Below, one piece after another: positions 34,901-47,335 of a stretch of 64,000 nucleotides of DNA. A program made the position numbers and the translations under genes. Position 1 is the first letter of the stretch, and each line of letters begins with the position of its first letter. The DNA is from Trema orientale (taxonomy: Eukaryota; Streptophyta; Magnoliopsida; Rosales; Cannabaceae): assembly GCA_002914845.1 (NCBI GenBank), contig JXTC01000088.1, positions 335,461 to 399,460 on the forward strand. Direction: 5' to 3'. The notes beneath the pieces are model-generated. The model saw nothing but the letters and a program-made list of their open reading frames with translations. It made no database searches and had not been told where the DNA came from.

Positions 34901-35712
34901 GTTCAAGTCAACTAAATGAATCTGCCATAATCCTTTGAGTATAACCGGTATCTTAAGCTAGATTATGACATCGACTGTGAGAATAGAACTTCAAAGTTTT
35001 AGAATAGTGGCAAAGACGTCAAGTAAGATTTATGATGCTTGTACAATTAACACGTGATATATTAATTATTTTGGTGAATACAGTTTTTCAGAGTCTACTT
35101 TTAGCACCACTGGAAGGATAGTAGATGTTCGAAGGATTTTCTTGACTCCTGAAATAGTTGAAGTGCAAACATATGTTGAAGATTGGGAGCAAGCGGCGAA
35201 ACAAAATCAACATACAATTCACAGTAAGGAATTGGTCGAAAATTTTAATAACTTGTACATGAACAATGATGAATTATGATTAATGACGATTTATTAGTTT
35301 TTTTTAATAATTTCAATTGTAAATAATAATTAATACTACACTCTTTTTCTCTTACTATGGTTTTATCCCAATGGATTTTTCTTAGTAAGGTTTTTAATGA
35401 GGTAGTCAAAAATTTATCTATAAATTTGAATTCGTCATTTTCCAAATTTAATTGTTTTTTACTTTTTTTTTATTAACTTAAGTAATGTATTATTTTTTAA
35501 TTTTTATAATAAAACTTGCAAAATTATTTGTGATGAAAGTTTTTTCACATATATATATATATTTTAAGTTATTAAATTGTTTAAATATATTATAAATGTT
35601 TTATTTTTTTTAAAAAAAAAGAAATGGGCCATCTGCAGGCCGACCCTCATTGGCCTATTTCCGGGCGGGCTTAGGCCCAACCCGCTTGAGCTATAGGGGC
35701 TGGCTAAGCCCC
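31945..35712 (+). mobile_element. hAT transposon copy 1, decayed
   Basis: The ends are GC-rich for this region: CCAGTCCAGCCCAACCTGTTC on the left (shortened) and GGGCTTAGGCCCAACCCGC on the right. Order inside: a leader with a likely intron holding a 42-bp minisatellite (about 32560-33140); an ATG at 33169 opening MSKNFHIDLEMDANEEEEQ; a BED-type zinc finger near 33380-33510 (DHFDIEYQDDGNNN, then CKYCKK and SSGITHFKR); central hAT transposase similarity; and the C-terminal dimerisation region near 35085-35275 (SESTFSTTGRIVD, LTPEIVEV). Stops and frameshifts occur throughout, so it is inactive. It is the most complete copy in the window. Confidence 0.85.
32560..33140. repeat. 42-bp minisatellite in hAT copy 1
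   Basis: About thirteen units, mostly exactly 42 bp, with the landmarks TTAATTATCATTCTAATTAA, AATTAGTTAATGTAG and TAATATG. One unit is longer and carries TTTAATATTAAATTG. The array lies between CAATTCAAGGTAATTTTAG (a donor-like site) and the transposase start, so it is probably in a leader intron. Confidence 0.9.
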
Positions 35713-35722
35713 CTCTCAACTA

Positions 35723-36339
35723 GATTGTCCTTGGTCCAAAACATTTTTGAACATCAGGGAAGAATATCCATATGTTGCCTTTTTTGGAAAGAGAGGATTA
35801 TTACGATCCTCCTCTGAAATCTAAACAAAAAAAAAAGTATAATGTTACTACTAGGGCGATGTCTATTAAATATGCAAAGCTTATTTATAGCATTATTTCT
35901 AATTCATATCAGTTATTAATTAAAAACTAATATTTATATATGGATGTTTATATATTGTCCTGTTTTAGTTATTTGCAAGTCTAGATATCCTGGTATTAGA
36001 CCAATTCTGATTTGTCAAGTCATTAGAATCAGCCACTAAGTCACCATCTCATAAAATAGGATTTGATTCTTTAATAGGTCAAATATTGGCCAAGTCTACT
36101 TAGACATTAATTTAAGATAATTCTGAGAGTATCTAGCCATCTTCTAAGTCATAATTGTTGTGCGTCCAAAATATAAAGGGTTTATGGTACAAATAGTCTT
36201 TGAACTTTCCAACATGTAGTAATTTAGTTCTCAAAGTTTTAATTGTAGTAATTAAGGTCTTAAACTTTCTAATTTGTAATAATTTGGTCCATAGATTGTT
36301 TAAATTGTAATTTAAAGTTAAATTATTCTAAAGATAGAA
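35723..36339. repeat. Gene-flank repeat, copy B
   Basis: Corresponds to the 3' flank of the cystatin-like gene: TCCTTGGTCCAAAACATTTT at the start and GGAAAGAGAGGATTATTACG in the middle, then a block TTATGGTACAAATAGTC...AATTTGGTCCATAGATTG before the next hAT. It is full-length relative to copy D and closer to C and D than to A. Confidence 0.85.
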
Positions 36340-38410
36340 AAATAGGTCAGGACAAACGGGCCGGCCCAGCCTGTTCAAGTATAACTCTTAGGGCTGGGCT
36401 AGGCCTATCACACTCAGCCCGTCGGGCTTGCCCGATCCAGCCTTTTTTATTTTTTGGGTCATAAGTGCCTAACGATTATAATAGCCATTGGGGCGCCAAA
36501 TTCAAAGGAGGCTGATTCCCAACAGAGCGCCATTCGTTAACCCCTTTTTTTTAATTAAAAAAATTAAAAAACAAAAAGTCCAAAAATTCTACCCTATTAA
36601 TACCCCATCCCCCTCCCTCATTCTTCACACAAACAACTCTTTTCTCTCTTAATATCGTTATAATCTCATTTCTCTAATATTCTCTCAAATTCTCAATTTA
36701 TATTTTCTCTAATTAATTATATAATATAATTACTATTTAATATTAATAATTACAAAATTATAATTTATAGTTAAATTCTTAATTTCTATTTTTAAGCTCC
36801 AATTCTTCCAAGTTCCAATGTCTAACTAAAATCTAAGTCCCAAGTCTACTCAATTCTCAATTCAAGGTAATTTTAATTTATTTTAATTTTTTACAGTTTG
36901 ATTTATCATACTAATTTTTTTAGTATCAATTAGTTTTTTAATATGTTTAATTTTAATTATCATTCTAATTAAAATTAACTAATGTAGTAATATATTAATT
37001 ATCATTCTAATTAAAATTAGTTAATTTAGTAATATATTTATTGTTAAATTGTTAATTATCATTCTAATTAACATTAGTTAACGTAGTAATATGTTAATTA
37101 ATATTCTAATTAAAATTAGTTAATGTAGTAACATGTTAATCATCATTCTAATTAAAATTAATTAATGTAGTGATTTGTTAATTATTATCCTAATTAAAAT
37201 TAGTCAATGTTGTAATATATTAATTATCATTCTAATTAAAATTAATTAATATATTTGGACCCGTGACAACTAAAATGCAAGAAGTTTACTCGAAATATTG
37301 GTCAGAAATTCCTTTATTGTTTTCTTTTGCTTTTATTTTAGATCCTATAGTTAAATTAAATGGTCTTTCTACTATTATTAGCCATACTGGTGATCTTTTA
37401 GAGTTGAATTTTATACCTAAATGTACTAATACTCGCGATAAGTTTTTTGAAATATTTAGTATGTGTGAGGCTAAGTTTGGCAGTATGCCTAAGAGTCAAT
37501 AAGAAACCAGACAACAAACCCAAGACCGATCAAAGAAGAAGTCTATTTAGAGCTATATTCATAGGCATGGGCGTGGCTCCTCATCATCATCATTATCAAG
37601 TTCAAGTTAACTATTACTAATAACAATGAATCTGTCAACTGCCTTCTGAGCTTAACTAGTATCTTAAGCTAGATTCTGACATCGACTGCAAAGATGAGAA
37701 TTTTAGAGTTTTGGAATAATGGCAAAGACGTCAAGCAAGATTCTTGGTACTTACAAAATTAGCACGTGACATCTTAATTATTCCGATGTCCACGATTTCT
37801 TTGGACTATGCTTTTAGCACTCTTGAGAGGATAGTAAGTGATTGAAAGACTTCGTTAATTCCTGAAATAGTTGAGGTGCTAACATATGTTAAAGATTAGA
37901 AAGAAGTGGCGAAACAAAATCAACATACTATTCACAATGAAGAATTAGTCGAAAATTTCAATAATTTGTACATGAACGATGATGAATCATGATTGATGAT
38001 GATGTACTAATTTTTTATTTTAATAATTTCAATTGTAAATAATAATCAAGACTACGCTCTTTTTTTCTTACTAAGATTTTATCCCAATGGATTTTTCTTA
38101 GTAGGGTTTTTAATAAGGTTGTCAAAAAATTTACCAATAAAATTGGATTCGTTATTTTCCAAATTTACTTGTTTTTTACTTATTTTTTTCTTATGAACTT
38201 TAGTTATGTATTATTTTTTAATTTTTATCATAAAAGCTGTAAAATTATTTATTACAAAAGTTTTATCACTTATATATATTTGTTTTTTTTCAAATTATTA
38301 AATTTTTTGAATATATTTAAAAATTTTCATTTAAAAAAAAAAAAGAAACTGGCCAACTGTGAGCTGGAATGAGCCGGCCTACCTGGGCCATAGGGCCGGG
38401 TTGGGCCCCA
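36340..38410 (+). mobile_element. hAT copy 2, internally deleted
   Basis: Begins with ACGGGCCGGCCCAGCCTG and ends with GGGCCATAGGGCCGGGTTGG. The leader minisatellite (about 36940-37256, roughly seven 42-bp units) runs straight into the late transposase region at 37257, so the start codon, BED finger and first half of the transposase are deleted. The surviving frame 37263-37502 has KYWSEIPLLFSFAFILDP and KLNGLS, typical of the hAT region before the dimerisation domain. The last part again resembles the dimerisation domain but carries stops. Confidence 0.85.
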
Positions 38411-38770
38411 TCTTAGCCAGAAGGCCCTTGATCCAAAATGTTTTTGAACATCAGAGGAAGAACATCCATATGTTGCTCTTTTGGAAAGAGAGGATTATTT
38501 TGATCCTCCTCTGAAATCTAAACAAAAAAAGAAAAGAACGGTATAATATTACTACTAGAGCAATGTCCCTTAAATATGCAAAGCTTATTTATAGCATTAT
38601 TTCTAATTCATACCAGTTATTTATTTAAAAACTAATATTCATACATGGTTATTTGTATAGTGTCATGTTTTAGTGATTTGCAAGTCTAGATATCCACGTA
38701 TTAGACTAGTTCAGTTTCTGATTTGTAAGTCATTAGAATTAGTCCCTAAGTCACTATCTCGTAATATAGG
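38411..38770. repeat. Gene-flank repeat, copy C, truncated
   Basis: Matches copies B and D from CCTTGATCCAAAATGTTTTT to CACTATCTCGTAATATAGG, then breaks off inside an hAT sequence. The second half of the flank unit and the 5' half of the next hAT are missing. Confidence 0.85.
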
Positions 38771-39900
38771 GTACGAATATATTATCTATATACATTGAAA
38801 ATGTTCGAAATGCTAGTGCTTACATTCATACTTTTAATCCTCGTATTGCTGAATTTAAAAACTATAACAAAGTCAAATGACTAAAGCCAAGAGAGTTTCA
38901 ACTTAACATGCTTGTAGGTGGAATTCCACCTATTTAATGTTAAAAAATGCAATGAAGTATAAAAATACTATTAATGTATTTTACAATTCAAAAATAGTTG
39001 CACTAAATTTAAAAGATTAATATTGGTTTATTAGTGAAAAATTTATATAATTTTAGAAGTTTTTTATGATATTACCGTTGCTTTATTTAGTGTTTATTAT
39101 CTTATTTCTCTAATTATTTTACATGTTATATTTTCATTGCCGAAATATTTTCTAAAGAAAGATATGACCTTATATTTGGATACATGATAATTAAAATACA
39201 AGAAGTTTACTTGAAATATTAGTCAGAAATTTCTTTATTATTTTCTTTTACTTTTATTTTAGATCCTAGAGCTAAATTAAATGGTCTTTCTACTATTATT
39301 AGTCATATTGGTGATGCTTTATAGTTAGATTTTATATCCGAATATACTAATACTCGTGACAAGTTTTTTGAACTGTTTAATATATATGAGGCTAAGTTTG
39401 GCAGCGCACCTAGGAGTTAACAAGAAACACCACAATAAATCCAAGACCGATCAAAGAAGAAGTCTATCTAGGGCTATATTCATAGGTGTGGGTGTGGCTT
39501 ATCAACATCATCATCATCAGGTTCAAGTCAATTATTACCAACAACGAATTCGCCGCAATCTTCTGAACTTAACCAGTATCTTAAGCTAGATTCTGATATC
39601 GACTGTGAAGATGAGAAGTTCAAAGTCTTGGAATGATGGCAAAGGTGAAACAAGATTCTAGGTACATGCATAATTAGTACATGACATCTTAATTATTTCG
39701 GTATCCATCGTTTCTTCGGAGTCTATGTTTAGCATCTCTGAGAGGATAGTAGGTGATCGAAGGACTTTATTGACTTCTAAAATGGTTGAGGTACAAATAT
39801 ATGTTACAGATTGAGAATGGGTCGGCCCGCATTAGCCCATTTCTTTGCAGGCCAAGGCCCGGCCCGCCTGGGCCATTAGGCCAGGCTGTGCCTCCCTCTC
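38771..39900 (+). mobile_element. hAT copy 3, 3' part only
   Basis: Starts abruptly with a sequence corresponding to about 34165 of copy 1 (ATATTATCTATATACATTG) and continues through the late transposase region (LDPRAKLNGLS-like at about 39260) to the terminal GGCCCGGCCCGCCTGGGCC. The left end is absent, so it was lost with the second half of flank copy C in one deletion. It has stops and frameshifts throughout. Confidence 0.85.
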
Positions 39901-40536
39901 AGGCAGAAAGTTCTTGGTCCAAAGTATTTTTGAACATCAGATGATAAACATCCACATGTTGCTCTTTTGGAAAGAGAGGATTATTACGATCCTCCTCTGA
40001 AATCTAAACAAAAGAAGAAAAGGAAAGTATAATATTACTACTAGAGCAATGTCTATTAATTATGCAAAGCTTATTTATAGCATTATTTCTAATTCATACT
40101 AGTTATTAATTAGAAAACTAATATTCATGTGTGGCTGTTTATATACTGTCCTGTTTTAGTTATTTGCAAATCTAGATATCTAGGTATTAGACTAATTTAC
40201 TTTCTGATTTGTCAAGTCATTATAATCAACCACTAAGTCACCTTCTCATAAAACAGGTTTTGATTCCTTGATAGGCCAAATATTGGCCAAGTCCTCTTTG
40301 ATATTAATCTAAGATAATTCTGAGGGTATCTATGGCCATCTTCTAAGTTGTTATTGCTGTGTGTCCAAAATATAAAGGGCTTATGGCACAAATGATCCCT
40401 GAACTATCCAACATATGGTAATTTGGTCCTCAAAGTTTCAAATGTAGTAATTAAGCTTTTAAACTTTCCGATTTGTAGCAATTTAGTCCCTAGATTGTCT
40501 AAATTAAAATTTATTGTTAAATTTTTGTAAAGTTAG
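39901..40536. repeat. Gene-flank repeat, copy D
   Basis: Matches copy B over its whole length, from TTCTTGGTCCAAAGTATTTT to TTAAATTTTTGTAAAGTTAG. Confidence 0.85.
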
Positions 40537-43500
40537 TAAAATGAGTCAGGCTAAACGGGCAGGCCTGACTTGTTCAAGCATAGCTCCCAAGGCTAGGCTG
40601 GGCTTATCACACTTGGCCGGATGGCAGCCTAATCTGACCTCTTTACTTTTTATTTTTCAGTTCATGGGTGCCCAACTACTATAACAGTCACTGGGGCCCC
40701 AAATTCAATGGGACTGATACTCAACGGCGCCATTGGTTAGCCCTATTTAAAAAACAAAAAAAAAAAACAAAAACTAATTAAAAAAGCAAAATGTCTTAAA
40801 ATTCTACCTTATAAATACCACTCACACGAACAACTTTTTTCTCTCTTAATCTCTTTGTTATCTCATTTCTCTAATATTCTCTCAAATTCTTAATTTACAT
40901 TTTCTCTAATTAATTATATAATCTAATTACTATTTAATATTAATAATTATAAAATTATAATTTATAATTATATTCTCAATCTCTATTTTTAAACTCCAAT
41001 TCTTCCAAGTTCCAATATCCAACAAAAATCTAAGTCCCAAGTCTACTCAATTCTCAATTTAAGGTAATTTTAATTGTTCAATTTTTTAAAGTTTAATTTA
41101 TCATACTTATATTTTTAATATCAATTAGTTTGTTAACATGTTTAATGTTAATTATCATTCTAATTACAGTTCATTAATGTGGTAATATGTTAATTATCAT
41201 TTTAATTGAAATTAGTTAATTTAGTAATATATTTAATATTAAATTGTTAATTATCATTGTAATTAAAATTAGTTAATGTAGTAATATATTAATTATCATT
41301 CTTATTAAAATAAATTAATATAGTAATATGCTAATTATCATTCTAATTAAAATTAATCAATGTAGTAATATGTTAATTATCATTCTAATTAAAATTAGTG
41401 ACTGTAGTAATATGTTAATTATCATTCTAATTAAAATTAGTTAATGTAGTAATATATTAAATATCATTCTAATTAAAATTAGTTAATTTAGTAATATGTT
41501 AATTATCATTCTAATTAAAATTAGTTAATGTAGTAATTTGTTAAGGATCATCCTAATTAAAATTGGTCAATACTATAATATTTTAATTATCATTCTAATT
41601 AAAATTAATTAATATAATAATATGCTAATTATAATTCTAATTCTAATTAAAATTAGTTAATTTATTAATATGTTTAATGTTAAATTGTTAATTATCATTC
41701 TAATTAAAATTAGTTAATGTAGGATATAGATATGTTAAAGAATTTTCGCATTGATTTGGAGATGGATGCTAATGAGGAGGAAGAACAAATTCGCATAGTG
41801 GAAGGGATGACCAAGTCTCCGAAATGCAAAGTAATCCATATGCGAGTGGAAGTAATTCCCAATTTCTTAATAGTTGTTCTTCTAGTGCAAGCACAACCTC
41901 AAAATCAAAACATGTGAGGACAATTTCTAATGTATGGGACCACTTCGATATGGAATACCAAGATGATGGCAATAACAACTAAACAAAAATGACGAAGTTC
42001 AAATATTGCAAGAAGCTATTCACCGCTAAACCATCTAGCGGTACCACCTATCTCAAAAGATATAGTGACGAATGATTCCCCAAACATCAAGGTCTTCAAG
42101 GAGGTATGCAATCCACTCAATTAACACTTCAATTCAACAAGGATTGTTTGGTAAGTAGTTAGAACTATGATCCTACAGTAGTTAGGGAGTCATTAGCATG
42201 TTTTATTATTTCAAAGGTTTGCTACTAGGTATTGGTGAGTCCGATGAATATGAAGAATATATTAGACGATCATATTATCCAAACTTTAAAAAAGTTTCTA
42301 GGAATACTACTAAAAGTGATTTACTTTACTTAAAGTTTATAAAAATATGCGCTCTGAACTAAGATCTGTATTGCATTGATATCCGATATTTAGGGTGTTG
42401 ATTCTAAACAAGATTATGTAAGTATAGTTGCACATTATTGTGATGAAAATTAGTTTTAAAGTCGTTGATCAAAGGCATACTACTGAAATTATTTGTGAAA
42501 AAATCTTAAGTGTTGTAGAAGAATATGGCATAGCAAACCGTATTATTTCTATCACTTTCGAAATGCTACCTCCAATACAAGGGCCATACGATTACTTAGA
42601 CAATTGGTAAGTTCATACACGAAAGGATTTTTATTACATCAAAGTTGTGCATGTCATATCATCAACCTTAGAGTTAAATCTGGTATGGATATATTATCTA
42701 TATATATTGAAAATATTCTAATCGCCTTATTGCCGAATTTAAAAAATATTGCAATGCCGAATGACTAAAACCAAGAAAATTTCAATTTGACATGCTTGTA
42801 AGGCAGAATTCCACCTATTTGATGTTAAAAAATACAATGGAGTATAAAAATGCTATTTTTGTGTTTTACAATCTAAAAATAGGTGCACTAGATTTGAATA
42901 ATTAAGATTGGTTTATTTGTGAAAAATTTGTACAATTTTTGGAAATTTTTTATGATGTTACTGTTGCTTTATCTGGTGTTTATTATTCTATTTCTCTAAT
43001 TGTTTTACATCATATGTTTTTTATTTCCAAAATATTTTCTAAAGAAAAATATGACCAAAAAGTTTACTTGAAATATTGGTCAGAAATTCCTTTATTATTT
43101 TCTTTTACTTTTTATTTTAGATCCTACAGCTAAATTAAATGGTCTTTCTACTATGATTAGTCACATTTGTGATACTTTTAGAGTTGGATTTTACACCCGA
43201 ATATATTGACACTCGTAATAAGTTTTTTGAACTGTTTAATATGTATGAGGCTAAGTTTGGTGGTGTGCCTAGGAGTCAACAAGAAATCCCCTAACAAACT
43301 CAAGATCGATCAAAGAAGAAATCTACTTGAAGCTATATTCATGGGCGTGGGCGTAACTCATCAGCATTATCATCATCAAGTTTAAGTCAACTGTTACTAA
43401 TAACAACGAATCCACCGCATTCTTCTGAGCTTAACTAGTATCTTAAACTAGATTCCGATATTAGCTACAAAGATGAGAATTTTAAAATTTTGGAATGAAG

Positions 43501-44175
43501 GCAAAAGCGTCGAGCAAGATTCCCGGTGTTTGCACAATTAGCATATGACATCTTAATTATTCTGGTGTCCACAGTTTTTTCAGAATATACTTTTAGCACC
43601 ACTGGGAGGATAGTAAATGATCGACAGATTTCGCTGACTCCTAAAATGGTTGAGGTGCTAAGATGTGTTAAAGATTGAAACAAGCGGCGAAACGAAATCA
43701 ACATACTATTCACAATCTTGTACATGAACGATGACGAATCATGATTGATGATGATGTACTAGTTTTTTTTTTTTTTTTTAAATAGTTTCAACTGTAAATA
43801 ATAATCAAGACCAAACTCTTTTTCTATTACTAAGGTTTTATCCTAATGGGTTTTTCTTAATAAGGTTTTTAACGAGGTAGTCAAAAATTATATCAATAAA
43901 ATTGAATTCATCATTTTCCAAATTTAATTATTTTTTATTTATTTTTTTTATCAACTTAAGTTATGTATTATTTTTTTAATTTTTGTCATAAAAATTATTA
44001 AATTATTTATGATAAAAGTTTTATCATATATATATATATTTTAAATTATTAAATTATTTAAATATATTTTAAATTTTTTATTTTAAGAAAAAAAGATACG
44101 AGCCATCTGCGGGGTGGAACGGCCGACCCGTGTTAGCCCATTTATGGGTAGGTCTAGGCCCAGCCCGTTTGGGCC
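40537..44175 (+). mobile_element. hAT copy 4, nearly full-length but decayed
   Basis: Begins near ATGAGTCAGGCTAAACGGGC and ends near GTCTAGGCCCAGCCCGTTTG. It has a leader minisatellite (about 41140-41725), a start codon at 41732 (MLKNFRIDLEMDANEEEEQ, parallel to copy 1), remains of the BED finger at 41930-42070, the hAT core (HTGE-like region lost; VVDQRHTTEIICEKI at about 42450) and the dimerisation region near 43560-43680. Frame breaks are numerous. No flank copy follows it; unique sequence starts at about 44176. Confidence 0.85.
41140..41725. repeat. 42-bp minisatellite in hAT copy 4
   Basis: About thirteen units of the same 42-bp repeat as in copies 1 and 2, some with small indels. It occupies the equivalent position between the leader donor site and the transposase start codon. 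Confidence 0.9.
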
Positions 44176-46847
44176 ATGAATTGATGCTTGGATATATGTT
44201 ATACAATACTGAGTTTGAGCTGTGTATCAACGAATTTTTTTTTTTTTTGGACTGATTTCCTTATAGCTTTTTATATCCTGCTATCAGTGATAAAACTAAA
44301 TTGTGTTTCAAGGATAAAAAGATGTCTGATAAAATATTTAAATGTGCCAAAGATGTACTTTTTTAAAAGCTCTCTTGATCTAATACTAGGTAAAAGGGTT
44401 CTTAGTTTGCGTTTTGGGTCCCATATTGGTTATGTGAAAGAGAGGGGAAGTCGTCTTAACTTGTAAATCTGGTTTATATCATATAAATAGATTGTATTAT
44501 CAGCTGAGTCATATAAAATTCTTCTTGCATTTTTCTGTGTGAACTGATTCTTCTACTTTCTGTCACCTATTCATGAAATTGATTATGTTCTTGGTCGTAA
44601 TTTTTAATTTTTAGTACAGATGATTGAAGATGATTGTGGATTATAGAATATAGTTTGCTACTCTGCTATTTTCTGCTCTGTTCTAATGTATGTCAAAGCA
44701 TTGATTCTGATAGCTTTGCGATAAAATATCACGTATGTAAATTGTGTGTATTGTCTATAATCATTATAGTTTCAAAATATTGTAGGCTTATATATGTTAG
44801 ATCAAACAGTTATTAATATTTCTCATAAGTCTTTGTTTTTCAAAAAGGCGGGTTAATTGTTACATCTCTATCTATTCTTCCCGTATTACTACTTTTAATA
44901 AAACACTCTAAATTAAATTAAAATTTACATACTACTTAATAAATTTTTCCTAAATTATCGTTAAATTTAATATTGTCTTTTCTTTTTTCCATCCATTTTT
45001 AATTCCTATAAATTTTACATGCCCCTAATAATTTAATGTTTTTAATTAGTTATTCATTTTGAAATTAAACAAATTCTAATAATACATCTTTATAAATTAT
45101 CTGGAGAGACGATACAAACACCATCCCCATCCCAAAGAAAACTACAAAGGAAAAACACAGAAACGTTAACCATGGCTATTGGCTAATTCTTTCAAAGTAC
45201 AAATATTGAAATAATAAATACCAAAATAATAATTCTCAAATATGTATTTATAATGCAATCATTCTTGTTTCTCTATAACAAAAAAAAAAAGAAAAAATAT
45301 TCAGAATAAAGCTTAGATTCAAGAAAAAAAAATTAAAATCTTGAACAAAACTTTTCCAATCTCATCTATATTGAGGAATAGTTCAGGTGTGTGTATTATT
45401 AATCTTATGCTTTTAACTTTCTGATATGTTTGAGTCCCACAATTCATAATCCACTGAAAAATTTATATAGACCATCACAAATTAGATTATAGAATCGCAT
45501 GCCATGAGAATAGTAGGTGAGATATTTTTCACTCTCAATCTAAAAAAGCGAAAGAAGTTAATGACGTAAGAACTTTATAACAATTAGGAAAAGTACCTTT
45601 CAAGTATAGATTATCGCATGGAGTAAGATAATGAACAATACAACTCTATTTTATAATTAATTAGATGTGTTGAGTCATAGAGAAATGAAAAATAGTGTAC
45701 AGTGCTGGAAGAGAATTGTGATAGAAGAAACTAAATGCTATTAAGAAGAAAAAATTCCCTTAATACTCTATGTGGCTTGCCGAATAAACTTAGTTAGCTG
45801 CTATCTCAACACTAATTATTCCTATTATTATAATTATCACTAGTTTAATTTGGAGATAAAATTGGATGTTGGCCGTGAAAAAAATGAATAAAAATAAAGT
45901 ATTAATTATGAAGGGCCAACATGTTTGCCCACATGATAAAGTTGGTACTTCCAAATTTTTTCTTCTTTTATTTTTGTTATATTATATTAATAATGATGGA
46001 AATATCAAAACCAAATGAGAATGTGGACATTTTTTTCTATAATAAAATAACTTATGTATTTATATACTCAAATTAATTAATTAATATCTACTAACTAACA
46101 ATCCACTTGCATGTACAGACGTACAAACATATTGCACATTATTCCTATTAGATAAGGATGAGCATCATTTTTGCCGAAGAAAACCGTGATAATTGTAATC
46201 ACCACCAAGTCTAGAACCGGAGTCGACGATAGGGCTGTTAGAGTTCGTGACCCGTGGACTTGTTTTATAGGCCTGATTTTTCTTTACATATTTTATCCGT
46301 ACACATATGTATTTTAGAGTTTTGAAATTTTATATATTTCACTTTGGCTGAATAAAACTCAACCTTTTGTACTTAGTTATTCGAAATAGTAAAGTTTCTT
46401 CTCATCTGCCTGCGGTTTTTCCTAACTAGGATTTTTCCATTTGAGTTTGTGTGTTCTTATTTTCGTTCTATTCCTTGTTATCGTTTGTTAATTCTTAACA
46501 AATTTATTTTATTAAAACTTATTTTTTATTTGTTTTTAGAGAAATGTATACCCCCAGATTTTATAAATAAAATGTATTGTACCTACAAATTATACTTAAA
46601 AATCTATATACATTTCAAAAAATATATCATAGGTATAACTTTATACTTTAAATGCAAATCATACGTATAATTTTATATACAAATTTACATCGTACATACA
46701 TGTATACTACACATATTTTACACATAAAATTTATACATAAAAATAGATATTTTTGAACGAAAATATAAAGGATATTTTCAACATATAAGGCACAAAACTG
46801 GGTACTGAACATAAATTTATCTTTGGGTTAATTTCTTGAGAGAAAAG
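44176..46847. other. AT-rich intergenic DNA, no gene seen
   Basis: Several open frames of 60-92 codons (for example 44188-44466) are hydrophobic or low-complexity and match nothing I know. No transposon ends or RNA genes are apparent. Confidence 0.5.
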
Positions 46848-47104
46848 GACATGGATAGGACTAACTTGGGCCAAAATGGTCTTTTTGTGTATTTTTTTCA
46901 AAAAAAAATATTTTTAGGAGTGTTAAGGACGTCTTGACTTATAGTCAAGGACTTATTGACTATGAAAAAGTCCTAAATAATAGTTTTTTCATAGGTAAGA
47001 AGCTTTTAATCTATGGTCAAGAATTTCTTGACACTCCTAAAAGTGTCCTTTTCAGAAAGATGCTCAAAAAAGTCGTTTTCGCCCAAATTAGTCTTATCCA
47101 TGTC
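46848..47104. mobile_element. MITE with about 110-bp inverted arms, upstream of the IF-3 gene
   Basis: The left end GACATGGATAGGACTAACTT and the reverse complement of the right end, GACATGGATAAGACTAATTT, match closely. The arms continue with TTTTAGGAGTGTTAAGGA against TTTTAGGAGTGTCAAGAA. No target duplication is clear. It ends 231 bp before the IF-3 start codon and may reach into the promoter. A related arm lies near 790-866. Confidence 0.7.
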
Positions 47105-47335
47105 ATTTGTTCATTTCCTGGACTATGATAGGCCCAACACGTTATATTGGGCCTTGAACTTCAGCCTGAGGCCTAAAATTTCGGGTTTTAGGGGTCAAGC
47201 CAGACTCAGAGGAGCACCGAGAGCAGAAACCCCAACTGAAAACCCCCGTCTGAGTAAAGTGTGTATAGGTTTCTCCAGGCTCTGGTTCAATCTCCGATTC
47301 TATGCCGAAATTTCGATATCTAGGGTTAGAAAAAG

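Noticed and set aside
37263-37502. Independent 79-codon gene
   Set aside because: It is a surviving piece of hAT transposase (KYWSEIPLLFSFAFILDP) within a deleted copy.
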